Part shown: piece by piece, positions 1 to 8,579 of the stretch | Layout of the letters: every line of letters begins with the position of its first letter | Position numbering within the stretch: position 1 is the stretch's first letter | Assembly: GCA_905200545.1 (NCBI GenBank) | Contig: CAJKKQ010000012.1 | Span: 7,762-71,761 of the forward strand | Length of the DNA stretch: 64,000 nt | Reading direction: 5' to 3' | From: an uncultured Oscillibacter sp. | GTDB taxonomy: Bacteria; Bacillota; Clostridia; Oscillospirales; Oscillospiraceae | Notes under the pieces: model-generated | What the model was told of the DNA's origin: nothing | Database searches by the model: none | The model's input: the letters and a program-made list of their open reading frames with translations, nothing else | Position numbers and translations under genes: made by a program

Positions 1-1206
1 AATGAGCTGCTCCACTCCGTGGATGAAGGTCTGATTGGACAGGGGCGTATCATACAGCAGCTTGAAAAGCTCTGTGCGCTTGTCCTGGGGGCACAGATCC
101 CACGCCTTGCGGACCATCCACTTCCCATAGTAATAACTCGGATACTGGATGTGCTGGATGGGATGGGAGAAGAAGCGGAACGTGTTCTCCCCCTCGATCT
201 CGGAAAAGATCTGCTCACGGCGGAAGTATTCCATAACATCCTCCTTGGAGCAGCCCTCTGCGTTATACATCATGCACGCCCGGGTCTGGATGATCCGCTG
301 CAGGTCACTTACATCCCAGGCCAGGGACAGCTGCGCTTTGCGCTCCTCCGGGATCTCGGCAGCAGATGAGCCGGGCTGATCCCATCCCAGGAAGTGGGTC
401 CCGTTTTCCGGCAGTCCCTCAAAAACGGTATTGGCGGGACTGGCCAGCATGTACCAGGATGCTTCCACGGGGTACTTGCCCTGCTGGAACAGCCAATCCC
501 AGCGGCAATAGGAAACCTGGTGGCCGGGATACCCTTCATGGGCCAGGGTATTGATGAACAGGTTTTCGCTCCAGGGGCGATCCAGATTGAACCGCAGTCT
601 TCCCTGGAATCCGCCCAGGTAGGAGGAATGTCCGCTCCAAAACTCTCCCCGGACGCCATAGAGTTCCTGAATCCCATCCCCCTCCGGCAGGCTGGTGACC
701 CTTTGAATCGTGGCCTGCTTGCAGGCATCCAGATACTGGCGGGCAAAGGGAATCACCTGGTCGGCGGGAATGGCATAGTCCTCTTTCCAGGCTGCGATCT
801 TTTCCATGGTGGTGCCGCCGTAGCCCAGATCCGTCAGCTGACGGTCCACCGCCTCCCGAAGCTGCTGGCACTTGCTCTCGGGAATCGGCTGCAAAGGAAG
901 TTCCATAATGTCCCGAAGCTTTTCCTCATAGGACATCTGGTCGCCGCACATGACCCGGGTAAAGCCCTTCAATGCCCGCAGCGTGCCCTGCAAATACTCG
1001 CCCCGAAGTCCACCCACCTGGGCGATATCCGGCTCCAGCTCCTCAATGGCCCGGCCGATCTGGTCCAGCGAGTCGAGGGTTGGCCGGAATCCCCCGTAAT
1101 TGGCCAAAACAGAATCAAAGGAATACCGCTCTTTTGTATGTTTGTCCAGGCTCAGGGCCACATCCACCAGTCTGGAACCAATTTCCGGAGTCGTCCAATA
1201 CAGCAT
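1..1206 (-). CDS. DUF885-family metallopeptidase-like protein (partial, runs off left edge)
   Basis: At least 402 codons are open from the ATG at 1206 to the window edge, and the stop lies outside. Residues 223-229 read HEGYPGH, an HExxH-like zinc motif typical of DUF885 proteins (a poorly characterised group related to M3/M32-type peptidases), followed by aromatic-rich sequence common in that family. No signal peptide is visible, so a cytoplasmic location is likely. I chose the ATG at 1206 because GGAGGG lies 7 bases upstream; an in-frame ATG at 1218 is the alternative. It is the last visible gene of the leftward train after the peptide importer and dehydrogenases, which fits a role in handling imported peptides or conjugates. 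Family assignment is fairly secure; substrate is unknown. Confidence 0.7.
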   Translation of the reverse strand, partial: MLYWTTPEIGSRLVDVALSLDKHTKERYSFDSVLANYGGFRPTLDSLDQIGRAIEELEPDIAQVGGLRGEYLQGTLRALKGFTRVMCGDQMSYEEKLRDIMELPLQPIPESKCQQLREAVDRQLTDLGYGGTTMEKIAAWKEDYAIPADQVIPFARQYLDACKQATIQRVTSLPEGDGIQELYGVRGEFWSGHSSYLGGFQGRLRFNLDRPWSENLFINTLAHEGYPGHQVSYCRWDWLFQQGKYPVEASWYMLASPANTVFEGLPENGTHFLGWDQPGSSAAEIPEERKAQLSLAWDVSDLQRIIQTRACMMYNAEGCSKEDVMEYFRREQIFSEIEGENTFRFFSHPIQHIQYPSYYYGKWMVRKAWDLCPQDKRTELFKLLYDTPLSNQTFIHGVEQLI

Positions 1207-1228
1207 AATACCCTCCATTCCTCCGCAC

Positions 1229-2074
1229 TCAGGCGTCAAATTCACATGCCAGCTTTTCCCACTTGTCGATCTCAGCCCGGCGGCCGTCAATGACCCGGTG
1301 CACGAGCTCCTCCACAGGGTAGTCCAGGAACAGCGAGCAGGGAGGCTTGGGCTCCTCCGCCAGCTTGATGAACAGCTCCGCTACCTTATTGGGATCCCCC
1401 GGCTGGCCGCCGTGGGTCTCGTTGTCATCCACTTCATGGGCCTGGTGAATGGGGTTGTAGCAGTCGATGATGACCTTGGGCTGCTTAAGGTGGTTACTTG
1501 CCAGGTAGTTGGTGCGCAGGTCAAAGGGCTTGACACAGGTAGCCCGGATATGGAACGGTGCACCCTCCTGGTTGATGGCCTCGGTCAAGGCGTTTACCGC
1601 ATACTTGCTGATGGCGTAGATGCCGCTGCACGCTTTCACCGTAAAGGAACTGATGGATCCCATATTGATGAAATAGCCGCCGCCGTTCTCCCGCATCACC
1701 GGAATGAACTGGCGCATCATGTTCAGCTGAGAGAAGAAGTTGTCGTCCAGCATAGCCCGTGCTTCTGGATCGGTCACTTCCTCAATGGCACCTCTTTGTC
1801 CGTGGCCGGCGTTGTTCACCACCACGTCCACCGTGCCGAATTTCGCCAGGACCCGCTCCTTTGCCTCGATCACACTCTGTTCATCATGCAGCTTCACCGA
1901 CAGCGCCAGAAACCGCTCCTGCTCTCCGTGGCCCACCGCGGCCTCCATCCGCTCCGCGCTTCTGGAGAAAGCCGCCACCCGGATATTCTCTTTGAGCAGC
2001 GTCTTGACGATGGCCAGGCCAAGGCCGCCTGACGCGCCTGTTACGATCCAGACCTTTTCCCGCAGTTCGTTCAT
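1229..2074 (-). CDS. Short-chain dehydrogenase/reductase, copy 1
   Basis: This is a 281-residue SDR: TGASGGLG nucleotide-binding motif near residue 12, NNAG motif, and the catalytic YAISK (YxxxK) motif. It reduces or oxidises a carbonyl/alcohol with NAD(P)H; the substrate cannot be told. The ATG at 2074 has GGGGGAGG just upstream. It is a paralogue of the gene at 2962-3807. The first ~85 residues are the same at DNA level, while the C-terminal two thirds differ at many positions, mainly in the substrate-binding region. It lies 14 bases after the neighbouring SDR and is probably co-transcribed with it. Confidence 0.9.
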   Translation of the reverse strand: MNELREKVWIVTGASGGLGLAIVKTLLKENIRVAAFSRSAERMEAAVGHGEQERFLALSVKLHDEQSVIEAKERVLAKFGTVDVVVNNAGHGQRGAIEEVTDPEARAMLDDNFFSQLNMMRQFIPVMRENGGGYFINMGSISSFTVKACSGIYAISKYAVNALTEAINQEGAPFHIRATCVKPFDLRTNYLASNHLKQPKVIIDCYNPIHQAHEVDDNETHGGQPGDPNKVAELFIKLAEEPKPPCSLFLDYPVEELVHRVIDGRRAEIDKWEKLACEFDA

Positions 2075-2951
2075 GTTTCTCCTCCCCCTCAGTTCCTCTT
2101 GCCGAAGTAGCACTCTTCCTTCGGAAAGTCCACGCACAGCGTCGCCCATTTCCAGGTCTCAAATTCCTGCTCCAGCGCATCCCACTTCTCCCGGATCGCC
2201 TTCACGCTCTCCCGCGTCAGGTACAGGTCCTTCGGGGCCTCCTCCTCTCCGCTCAGCCGGATCAGAAGCTCTGCCACCTTCCCGGGATCCGCCGCAGCTG
2301 CCGCCCCGTACCGCGCCTCACGCGCCCGGTTCTCCTGGCGGGCCTGCTGGTATACCTCCAGCTGTTCTGCCGCGTACTGCTTATTGTCCAAATAGTCCGT
2401 CCGCATGGGCCCGTTCTTCACGCAGATCGCGCGGATCCCAAACTGCCCCGCTTCCTTGTTCAGCGCGTCCGTCAGGGCATCCATGGCGTACTTCGTCGCG
2501 TGGTATACCGCGTTGTAACCCGTGGCGATCACGGAGTCCATGCACGCAAAATTGATGATGCAGCCGCCGCCCTGCTCCCGCAGGTCCGTCACAAAGTGCC
2601 GGCATACGTTCAGTGCCCCGAACACATTCACGTCAAACACCGCCCGGGCCTCCTGGTCGCTCACCTCTTCGATGGCGCCTCCCAGGCCGTATCCCGCCGT
2701 GTTCACCACCACGTCTACCCGGCCCAAAAAGGCCTTGGCCTCTTCCCGGGCCTTCAGCACGCTCTCCTCACTGCGCACATCCACCCGGATGGCGCGCAGT
2801 CCTTCCTGGGCGCCGTGCCGCGCCTCGATCTTCTCCGGCGTCCGGCTCAGCGCAGCTACGCGAAAGCCCTTTTCCAGCAGCTTCTCCACCAGAACCGCGC
2901 CGATGCCGCCGCTGGCTCCGGTCACTACCCAGTTCCTGTTCTCTTTCATCT
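1881..2951. repeat. Tandem duplication, left copy (about 1.07 kb)
   Basis: Read by eye, 1881-2951 matches 3614-4684 without a difference (offset 1733). It spans the 5' third of one SDR gene, the 14-base spacer and the whole next SDR gene. Just outside, differences appear at once (1880 T versus 3613 C; 2952 C versus 4685 T). The unit repeats in the same direction. Confidence 0.9.
2089..2949 (-). CDS. Short-chain dehydrogenase/reductase, copy 2 (identical to 3822-4682)
   Basis: This 286-residue SDR has a TGASGGIG cofactor motif near residue 10, NTAG in place of the usual NNAG, and the YHATK catalytic motif. The protein is identical over all 286 residues to the product of 3822-4682, so this is a recent tandem duplicate. 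The start is the ATG at 2949. It lies in the same leftward train as the importer genes and the other SDRs, with 12-14 base gaps. Substrate unknown; 'SDR oxidoreductase' is as far as the sequence goes. Confidence 0.9.
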   Translation of the reverse strand: MKENRNWVVTGASGGIGAVLVEKLLEKGFRVAALSRTPEKIEARHGAQEGLRAIRVDVRSEESVLKAREEAKAFLGRVDVVVNTAGYGLGGAIEEVSDQEARAVFDVNVFGALNVCRHFVTDLREQGGGCIINFACMDSVIATGYNAVYHATKYAMDALTDALNKEAGQFGIRAICVKNGPMRTDYLDNKQYAAEQLEVYQQARQENRAREARYGAAAAADPGKVAELLIRLSGEEEAPKDLYLTRESVKAIREKWDALEQEFETWKWATLCVDFPKEECYFGKRN

Positions 2952-2961
2952 CTTCGCTCCT

Positions 2962-3807
2962 CTACGCCTCAACAGTCCCGGACAAATGCTCCCACTTATC
3001 AATCTCAGCCCGGCGGTCTTCCAGAATATGGCGAACCACCGCCTCCACGGGATAATCCAGGAACAGCGAGCAGGGGGGCTCAGGCTCCTCCGCCAGCTTG
3101 ATGAACAGGTCCGCCACCTTATTGGGATCTCCCGGCTGGCCGCCATTGGTCTCCTCATCGTCCAGGCGGTTGAACTCATGGATGGACGCATAACACTCTT
3201 TGCGATTTGCCCCCTGCTGAATATGCGTGGGAGCCAGGTAGGCGGTGCGCAGGTCAAAGGGCTTGACGCAGGTAGCCCGGATATGGAACGGTGCGCACTC
3301 CTGGTTGATGGCCTCGGTCAAGGCATTCACCGCATACTTCGTGGCACAGTAGATCCCGCTGCAGGCCTTGGATTTGAAAGATCCCACCGACCCCAGATTG
3401 ATAAAGTAGCCGCCGCCGTTCTCCCGCATCACGGGAATGAACTGGCGCATCATGTTCAGCTGAGAGAAGAAGTTGTCGTCAAACGCAGTGCGAACCTCCT
3501 GGTCAGTCACTTCCTCAATGGCGCCTCTTTGTCCGCGGCCGGCGTTGTTCACCACCACGTCCACCGTGCCGAATTTCGCCAGGACCCGCTTCTTTGCCTC
3601 GATCACACTCTGCTCATCATGCAGCTTCACCGACAGCGCCAGAAACCGCTCCTGCTCTCCGTGGCCCACCGCGGCCTCCATCCGCTCCGCGCTTCTGGAG
3701 AAAGCCGCCACCCGGATATTCTCTTTGAGCAGCGTCTTGACGATGGCCAGGCCAAGGCCGCCTGACGCGCCTGTTACGATCCAGACCTTTTCCCGCAGTT
3801 CGTTCAT
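2962..3807 (-). CDS. Short-chain dehydrogenase/reductase, copy 3
   Basis: A 281-residue SDR with TGASGGLG, NNAG and YCATK motifs. It pairs with the gene at 1229-2074 as the other member of the duplicated two-gene unit. The N-terminal 85 or so residues are essentially unchanged between them. The C-terminal half has diverged, for example in the segment after the catalytic Lys and in the last 20 residues. The ATG at 3807 is preceded by GGGGGAGG. The pattern suggests either duplication followed by selection on the substrate pocket, or gene conversion restoring the N-terminal half. Confidence 0.9.
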   Translation of the reverse strand: MNELREKVWIVTGASGGLGLAIVKTLLKENIRVAAFSRSAERMEAAVGHGEQERFLALSVKLHDEQSVIEAKKRVLAKFGTVDVVVNNAGRGQRGAIEEVTDQEVRTAFDDNFFSQLNMMRQFIPVMRENGGGYFINLGSVGSFKSKACSGIYCATKYAVNALTEAINQECAPFHIRATCVKPFDLRTAYLAPTHIQQGANRKECYASIHEFNRLDDEETNGGQPGDPNKVADLFIKLAEEPEPPCSLFLDYPVEAVVRHILEDRRAEIDKWEHLSGTVEA

Positions 3808-4684
3808 GTTTCTCCTCCCCCTCAGTTCCTCTTGCCGAAGTAGCACTCTTCCTTCGGAAAGTCCACGCACAGCGTCGCCCATTTCCAGGTCTCAAATTCC
3901 TGCTCCAGCGCATCCCACTTCTCCCGGATCGCCTTCACGCTCTCCCGCGTCAGGTACAGGTCCTTCGGGGCCTCCTCCTCTCCGCTCAGCCGGATCAGAA
4001 GCTCTGCCACCTTCCCGGGATCCGCCGCAGCTGCCGCCCCGTACCGCGCCTCACGCGCCCGGTTCTCCTGGCGGGCCTGCTGGTATACCTCCAGCTGTTC
4101 TGCCGCGTACTGCTTATTGTCCAAATAGTCCGTCCGCATGGGCCCGTTCTTCACGCAGATCGCGCGGATCCCAAACTGCCCCGCTTCCTTGTTCAGCGCG
4201 TCCGTCAGGGCATCCATGGCGTACTTCGTCGCGTGGTATACCGCGTTGTAACCCGTGGCGATCACGGAGTCCATGCACGCAAAATTGATGATGCAGCCGC
4301 CGCCCTGCTCCCGCAGGTCCGTCACAAAGTGCCGGCATACGTTCAGTGCCCCGAACACATTCACGTCAAACACCGCCCGGGCCTCCTGGTCGCTCACCTC
4401 TTCGATGGCGCCTCCCAGGCCGTATCCCGCCGTGTTCACCACCACGTCTACCCGGCCCAAAAAGGCCTTGGCCTCTTCCCGGGCCTTCAGCACGCTCTCC
4501 TCACTGCGCACATCCACCCGGATGGCGCGCAGTCCTTCCTGGGCGCCGTGCCGCGCCTCGATCTTCTCCGGCGTCCGGCTCAGCGCAGCTACGCGAAAGC
4601 CCTTTTCCAGCAGCTTCTCCACCAGAACCGCGCCGATGCCGCCGCTGGCTCCGGTCACTACCCAGTTCCTGTTCTCTTTCATCT
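3614..4684. repeat. Tandem duplication, right copy
   Basis: Right-hand partner of 1881-2951. Beyond 4684 the sequence leads into the oppF-like gene, whereas beyond 2951 it leads into another SDR, so the outer flanks are distinct. That argues against a simple assembly duplication. Confidence 0.9.
3822..4682 (-). CDS. Short-chain dehydrogenase/reductase, copy 4 (identical to 2089-2949)
   Basis: A 286-residue SDR with the TGASGGIG, NTAG and YHATK motifs, identical in protein sequence to the gene at 2089-2949. It is the first SDR behind the importer operon, with only 23 bases between the importer ATPase stop (4706) and its ATG at 4682, so read-through from the importer is likely. The start is supported by GGAGCGAAAAG just upstream. 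Confidence 0.9.
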   Translation of the reverse strand: MKENRNWVVTGASGGIGAVLVEKLLEKGFRVAALSRTPEKIEARHGAQEGLRAIRVDVRSEESVLKAREEAKAFLGRVDVVVNTAGYGLGGAIEEVSDQEARAVFDVNVFGALNVCRHFVTDLREQGGGCIINFACMDSVIATGYNAVYHATKYAMDALTDALNKEAGQFGIRAICVKNGPMRTDYLDNKQYAAEQLEVYQQARQENRAREARYGAAAAADPGKVAELLIRLSGEEEAPKDLYLTRESVKAIREKWDALEQEFETWKWATLCVDFPKEECYFGKRN

Positions 4685-4705
4685 TTTCGCTCCTCCACGC
4701 CTTTG

Positions 4706-5716
4706 TCAATTTTGCAGGTTGATACATCTCACAGCGTGATCTTCCGCAACGTTTTTCAGTTCCGGGACGCATGCTTCACACTGATCCAGCCGGTACCGGC
4801 ACCGGCCGGCAAAGGGACAGCCCTTGGGCAGATGCACGGGGCTGGGAGGTTCGCCCTCCAGCATGGGCTTTTCAACGCCGTGCTGTTCGGGGCGGATCTC
4901 CGGTGTGGCTTTCAAAAGGGCAATGGTATAAGGATGCATGGGATGCTCAAACAGCGTCTCAGCGGGTGCCTGCTCCACGATCCGGCCCAAATACATCACG
5001 ACGATGCGGTCGGCGATGTAGCGCACAACGCTCAAATCGTGGGAGATAAAGATAATGGTCAACCCCAATTTGTCCCGCAGTTCTTTGAGCAGATTGATGA
5101 TCTGCGCCTGAATGGATACATCCAGCGCGGAAACCGGCTCATCGGCCAAGATGATCTTAGGCTCCATGGCCAGGGCACGCGCAATGCCGATGCGCTGGCG
5201 CTGTCCGCCGGAAAACTGCCCGGGCAGACGATCCAGGTATTCATGGCGCAGGCCCACCATATCCATCAGTTCCAGAAGCCGTTCATCCATTCGCTCCGGC
5301 GGACACATCTGATGGACCGTCAGGACCTCTTTGAGAATTTCCCGTACGGTCATACGGGGATTGAGGGACGCATAAGGATCCTGGAAAATCATCTGTACGT
5401 CCCGGCATGCCTCCCGCAGATCCTTCTTCCGCATGGATGTAAGCTCTTTCCCGTCCAGGGTGATGCTTCCGCCATCCGCCTGATGCAGTCGGATAATCAG
5501 CCGGGCCAGGGTCGTCTTTCCGCAGCCGGACTCCCCCACAACACCCAGGATCTCGCCCCGCTTCACGTCCAGGCTCACATCATTGATTGCATAGAGCTTC
5601 TGCTGGGGGTGTTTGAGCAGAGAGTCGAATATGGTACGCTTCATTTTGAAATGCTTATTGACATGCTGAACGGAGAGAATGGTCTCCGGCGATTTTTCAA
5701 CGGTATTGGTATTCAC
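4706..5716 (-). CDS. oppF: Oligopeptide/dipeptide ABC importer ATPase (OppF/DppF type)
   Basis: A 336-residue cytoplasmic ATPase that powers import by the permease pair downstream of oppA. Visible motifs are Walker A GESGCGKTT near residue 59, the signature FSGGQRQR, Walker B ILADEP, and the C-terminal oligopeptide-transporter extension with the cysteine cluster CPFAGRCRYRLDQC. The start is a GTG at 5716 that overlaps the stop of oppD (GTGA overlap), so the two are translationally coupled. Substrate class (peptide versus nickel or another solute) cannot be fixed from the ATPase. Confidence 0.92.
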   Translation of the reverse strand: MNTNTVEKSPETILSVQHVNKHFKMKRTIFDSLLKHPQQKLYAINDVSLDVKRGEILGVVGESGCGKTTLARLIIRLHQADGGSITLDGKELTSMRKKDLREACRDVQMIFQDPYASLNPRMTVREILKEVLTVHQMCPPERMDERLLELMDMVGLRHEYLDRLPGQFSGGQRQRIGIARALAMEPKIILADEPVSALDVSIQAQIINLLKELRDKLGLTIIFISHDLSVVRYIADRIVVMYLGRIVEQAPAETLFEHPMHPYTIALLKATPEIRPEQHGVEKPMLEGEPPSPVHLPKGCPFAGRCRYRLDQCEACVPELKNVAEDHAVRCINLQN

Positions 5717-6708
5717 TCTGCAACCCCCCCTGTTTCTTGATTGGCAGGCACATGTTCAAAATGGCAGCGGAAGCTGTGGCCGTTCTCCGCGCTCTGCATC
5801 GGGGGTGCCTGCTGGTAGCAAAGCGGGGTGGCATATTTGCACCGTGGGGCGAACGCGCATCCCTTGATCTCCTCTGCCAGATTCGGCGGGGCGCCCTCGA
5901 TCACCTCCAGTTTGTCTTCCTTTTTCTTGTTTTGAGGCAAGCAGCTCAAAAGCCCTATGGTGTAGGGGTGCCTGGGCTTGGTAAACAGGTCTCGGGAAGT
6001 GGCCAGCTCAACGATCCGACCGGCATACATCACGGCGATCCGGTCACACATGGGGCTGGCCACGCCCATGTCGTGCGTTACCAGGATCATGCTCATGCCC
6101 AGGCTCTTCTTCATCTCGTTGATGAGATACAGGATCTGGGCCTGGATGGTGACGTCCAGTGCGGTAGTAGGCTCGTCAGCCAGAAGCAGCTTCGGCTGGG
6201 CAGCCAAGACGGTGGCAATCATTGCTCTTTGACGCATGCCGCCGCTGAATTCGTGGATGTACTCCTCCAGTCTCTTTTCCGGGAATGGAATGCCCACGGC
6301 CTTAAACATCTCCACGGAGCGGGCATACTTCTCCTCCTTGGAAAGGGACATCCCAATAAACTGCTCATAAATCTGGGTTTTGAGCTTGAGCACAGGATTC
6401 AGCGTAGTCATGGGTTCCTGGAAGATCATTCCGATTTTCTTGCCACGGATGTTTCTCAGCTCTCCGGGTGACATGGAGAGCATGTCCTTTCCCTGGAACA
6501 GGATCTGTCCGGACATGCGGGTGATCTTCTCCGGTGTCAGCTGCAAAATGGAGCGGCACACCGTGCTCTTGCCGCAGCCGGACTCTCCCACCAGGCCGAA
6601 GGTCTCGCCGTCATTTACTGTAAAACTGACATCCTCTACGGATTTCACCACTTTACCCCTGGTGTGGTAGTAAGTCCTGAGGTTTTTCACATTCAGCAAC
6701 TCGCTCAT
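5713..6708 (-). CDS. oppD: Oligopeptide/dipeptide ABC importer ATPase (OppD/DppD type)
   Basis: A 331-residue ATPase with Walker A GESGCGKST near residue 40, signature FSGGMRQRA, Walker B LLADEPTTALD, and the oligopeptide C-terminal domain with CAFAPRCKYATPLC. It forms the ATPase heterodimer with the adjacent oppF product at the inner face of the membrane. The ATG at 6708 has AAGGAGGGC 8 bases upstream. It lies 12 bases after oppC and overlaps oppF by 4 bases. Confidence 0.92.
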   Translation of the reverse strand: MSELLNVKNLRTYYHTRGKVVKSVEDVSFTVNDGETFGLVGESGCGKSTVCRSILQLTPEKITRMSGQILFQGKDMLSMSPGELRNIRGKKIGMIFQEPMTTLNPVLKLKTQIYEQFIGMSLSKEEKYARSVEMFKAVGIPFPEKRLEEYIHEFSGGMRQRAMIATVLAAQPKLLLADEPTTALDVTIQAQILYLINEMKKSLGMSMILVTHDMGVASPMCDRIAVMYAGRIVELATSRDLFTKPRHPYTIGLLSCLPQNKKKEDKLEVIEGAPPNLAEEIKGCAFAPRCKYATPLCYQQAPPMQSAENGHSFRCHFEHVPANQETGGVAE

Positions 6709-6720
6709 ACTTTGCCCTCC

Positions 6721-7563
6721 TTACTGCCCGCGGTTGCGCAGCGCATCCGACAGGCCATCGCCCACCAAACTAAATCCAAGTCCAGCCAGCATCAGGAAAA
6801 GGCCGGGGAACAGGGTGATCCACCAGGCGCTGGAGATATAGTTCTTGCCGCCGGCAATGATGGCGCCCCACTCAGGGGTGGGAGGCTGAACACCAAGGCT
6901 CAGATAGCTTAGTGATGCACCGGACATCATGCAAAGCACGATGTCGGACGCCGCGTATACGATGGCGCCGCTGATGACGTTGGGCAGGATATGCCGGAGG
7001 ATGATCCGCAGATCCCGGAAACCCATGGTTCTCGCCGCGTCGATATACTCCATCCGCTTAACGACCAGCACCTCGCTTCGTACCAGGCGGGCATATTCTT
7101 TCCAACCCACGCACCAGATTGCGATATATAAATTCGTCAATCCGGTTCCCAGGATCGCCACAATGGCGATCACCAGCACCATGAACGGGAACCCGGTGAA
7201 GATGTCCACGATACGCATGACGATCATGTCGAATTTACCGCCGTAGTAGCCGGCCAGCAAACCGATGATGGTTCCCATAATCAGCGGCACGATCATGGCG
7301 ATCACGCCGATTTTCAAGTCCACGATGGTTCCATAGACGCAGCGGGCAAATACATCCCGGCCATAGACATCGGTTCCGAAAATATGCTCTTTGCTGGGTG
7401 GGCTCAGCTTGGCCTCCGCCACGATATCCGTAGGGCTCAGGCTGGTGAACAGCGAAGGGAAAAACGCCATCAGCAGCAGAACAAAGACCAGAAACAGTCC
7501 AATGTAAAGGGGGGGATTTTTTTTGAACTCTTGCCAGAGAGTCTTTTTCGGACGTTCTTTCAT
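6721..7563 (-). CDS. oppC: ABC importer permease (OppC/DppC type)
   Basis: A 280-residue inner-membrane permease with a first transmembrane segment at about residues 15-35, the OppC-type N-terminal domain, several further hydrophobic segments, and the EAA-type loop around 'EYIDAARTMGFRDLRI' that docks on the ATPases. It follows oppB by 14 bases. The ATG at 7563 has AGGAGGT upstream. Together with OppB it forms the translocation channel. Confidence 0.92.
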   Translation of the reverse strand: MKERPKKTLWQEFKKNPPLYIGLFLVFVLLLMAFFPSLFTSLSPTDIVAEAKLSPPSKEHIFGTDVYGRDVFARCVYGTIVDLKIGVIAMIVPLIMGTIIGLLAGYYGGKFDMIVMRIVDIFTGFPFMVLVIAIVAILGTGLTNLYIAIWCVGWKEYARLVRSEVLVVKRMEYIDAARTMGFRDLRIILRHILPNVISGAIVYAASDIVLCMMSGASLSYLSLGVQPPTPEWGAIIAGGKNYISSAWWITLFPGLFLMLAGLGFSLVGDGLSDALRNRGQ

Positions 7564-7577
7564 TTATACGTTACCTC

Positions 7578-8519
7578 CTACTGCAGCTTTACCTGAGGAT
7601 CAAGGACGGAGTACAAAATGTCGGTGAGGAGGTTAATTACCAAAACAACCGCAGAGAAGAAGAGCACGACAGCCTGTACCACGGAATAATCTCTTGCCAG
7701 AATGGAATCCACCAGCAGGCTTCCAAGGCCCGGAAGAGAGAACACATTCTCGATCACAACGGCACCGCCCAGCATGCCGGCGATTTTAATGGACAAAAGC
7801 GTCACGGTTGGAATGGAAGCATTCCGGATGATGTGCTTGGCGGCAATGGTACTTTCCTTCAAACCCTTGCTCCGGGCAAAGTAAACATAGTCACTGCCCT
7901 TCACTTCGATGACATTGTTGCGCAGGTTTCGGATCAGCACCGCAGAAGTGCAGATACCCTGGGTGATTCCCGGCAGGATCAGGCTCCTGATGTGGGTAGG
8001 CCAATCCGTGCCCCAGCCGGAGACGGGCACCAGATTCAGATGTACGCCGAACAGGATCAAAAGCAGCAAGCCGATCCAGAAGTTGGGCATGGCCAGACCC
8101 ACCATACTGAAGCCCCGAATCACCTGATCGATCCAGGAATCCTTTTTCTTTCCCGCAAGATACCCCAGCGGCATACTGATGAGAACCGTGAAGATGACCG
8201 ATACCAGGGTAAGCAGGCCGGTAACAACCATCCGGTCTCCCATCAAAGAGGCCACGCTGGTCTTATACTTAAGGGAATCTCCCAAATCAAGCCGCACCAA
8301 ATCCCGCAGGAAGATTCCATACTGTACGATGTACGGGTCATTGAGTCCCATCTTTTCTTCCATAGCCGCCACAGCATCGGGATCTGCGAAGTCTCCCAGC
8401 AGGTTCTGCGCGGGATTTCCCGGAATGAGGCGAATCATAAAGAAAACAATAATGGACGAGACGAAAAGTGCGATTAACATTTGCCCCACTCGACGCAGGA
8501 TATAGTTAAAAGTTTCCAT
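7578..8519 (-). CDS. oppB: ABC importer permease (OppB/DppB type)
   Basis: A 313-residue permease: N-terminal 'RRVGQMLIALFVSSIIVFFMIRLIPGNP'-like membrane segment with the PGNP signature, six or so hydrophobic segments, and an EAA loop near 'DYVYFARSKGL'. An upstream in-frame ATG at 8537 exists, but I chose 8519 because AAGGAG lies 8 bases before it. A strong hairpin (8538-8567) separates it from the binding-protein gene, so it may be made in smaller amounts than OppA. Confidence 0.92.
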   Translation of the reverse strand: METFNYILRRVGQMLIALFVSSIIVFFMIRLIPGNPAQNLLGDFADPDAVAAMEEKMGLNDPYIVQYGIFLRDLVRLDLGDSLKYKTSVASLMGDRMVVTGLLTLVSVIFTVLISMPLGYLAGKKKDSWIDQVIRGFSMVGLAMPNFWIGLLLLILFGVHLNLVPVSGWGTDWPTHIRSLILPGITQGICTSAVLIRNLRNNVIEVKGSDYVYFARSKGLKESTIAAKHIIRNASIPTVTLLSIKIAGMLGGAVVIENVFSLPGLGSLLVDSILARDYSVVQAVVLFFSAVVLVINLLTDILYSVLDPQVKLQ

Positions 8520-8537
8520 AAATTGCTCCTTATGCAC

Positions 8538-8567
8538 AAGGCAGGAGGGGGAGCCCCCTCCTGCCTT
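8538..8567 (-). promoter_or_regulatory. Intercistronic hairpin between oppA and oppB
   Basis: A 13-bp perfect stem (8538-8550 with 8555-8567) and a 4-base loop, in the 60-base gap after the oppA stop. No U-run follows on the minus strand, so it looks like an RNA-stabilising or partial-attenuation hairpin rather than a full terminator. Such hairpins commonly raise binding-protein levels over permease levels. Confidence 0.7.
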
Positions 8568-8579
8568 AAATGTGATCCC

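Noticed and set aside
1881-4684. The SDR duplication as an assembly artefact
   Set aside because: The outer flanks and the partner genes differ, with many scattered changes, which a simple mis-assembly would not create; still worth a long-read check.
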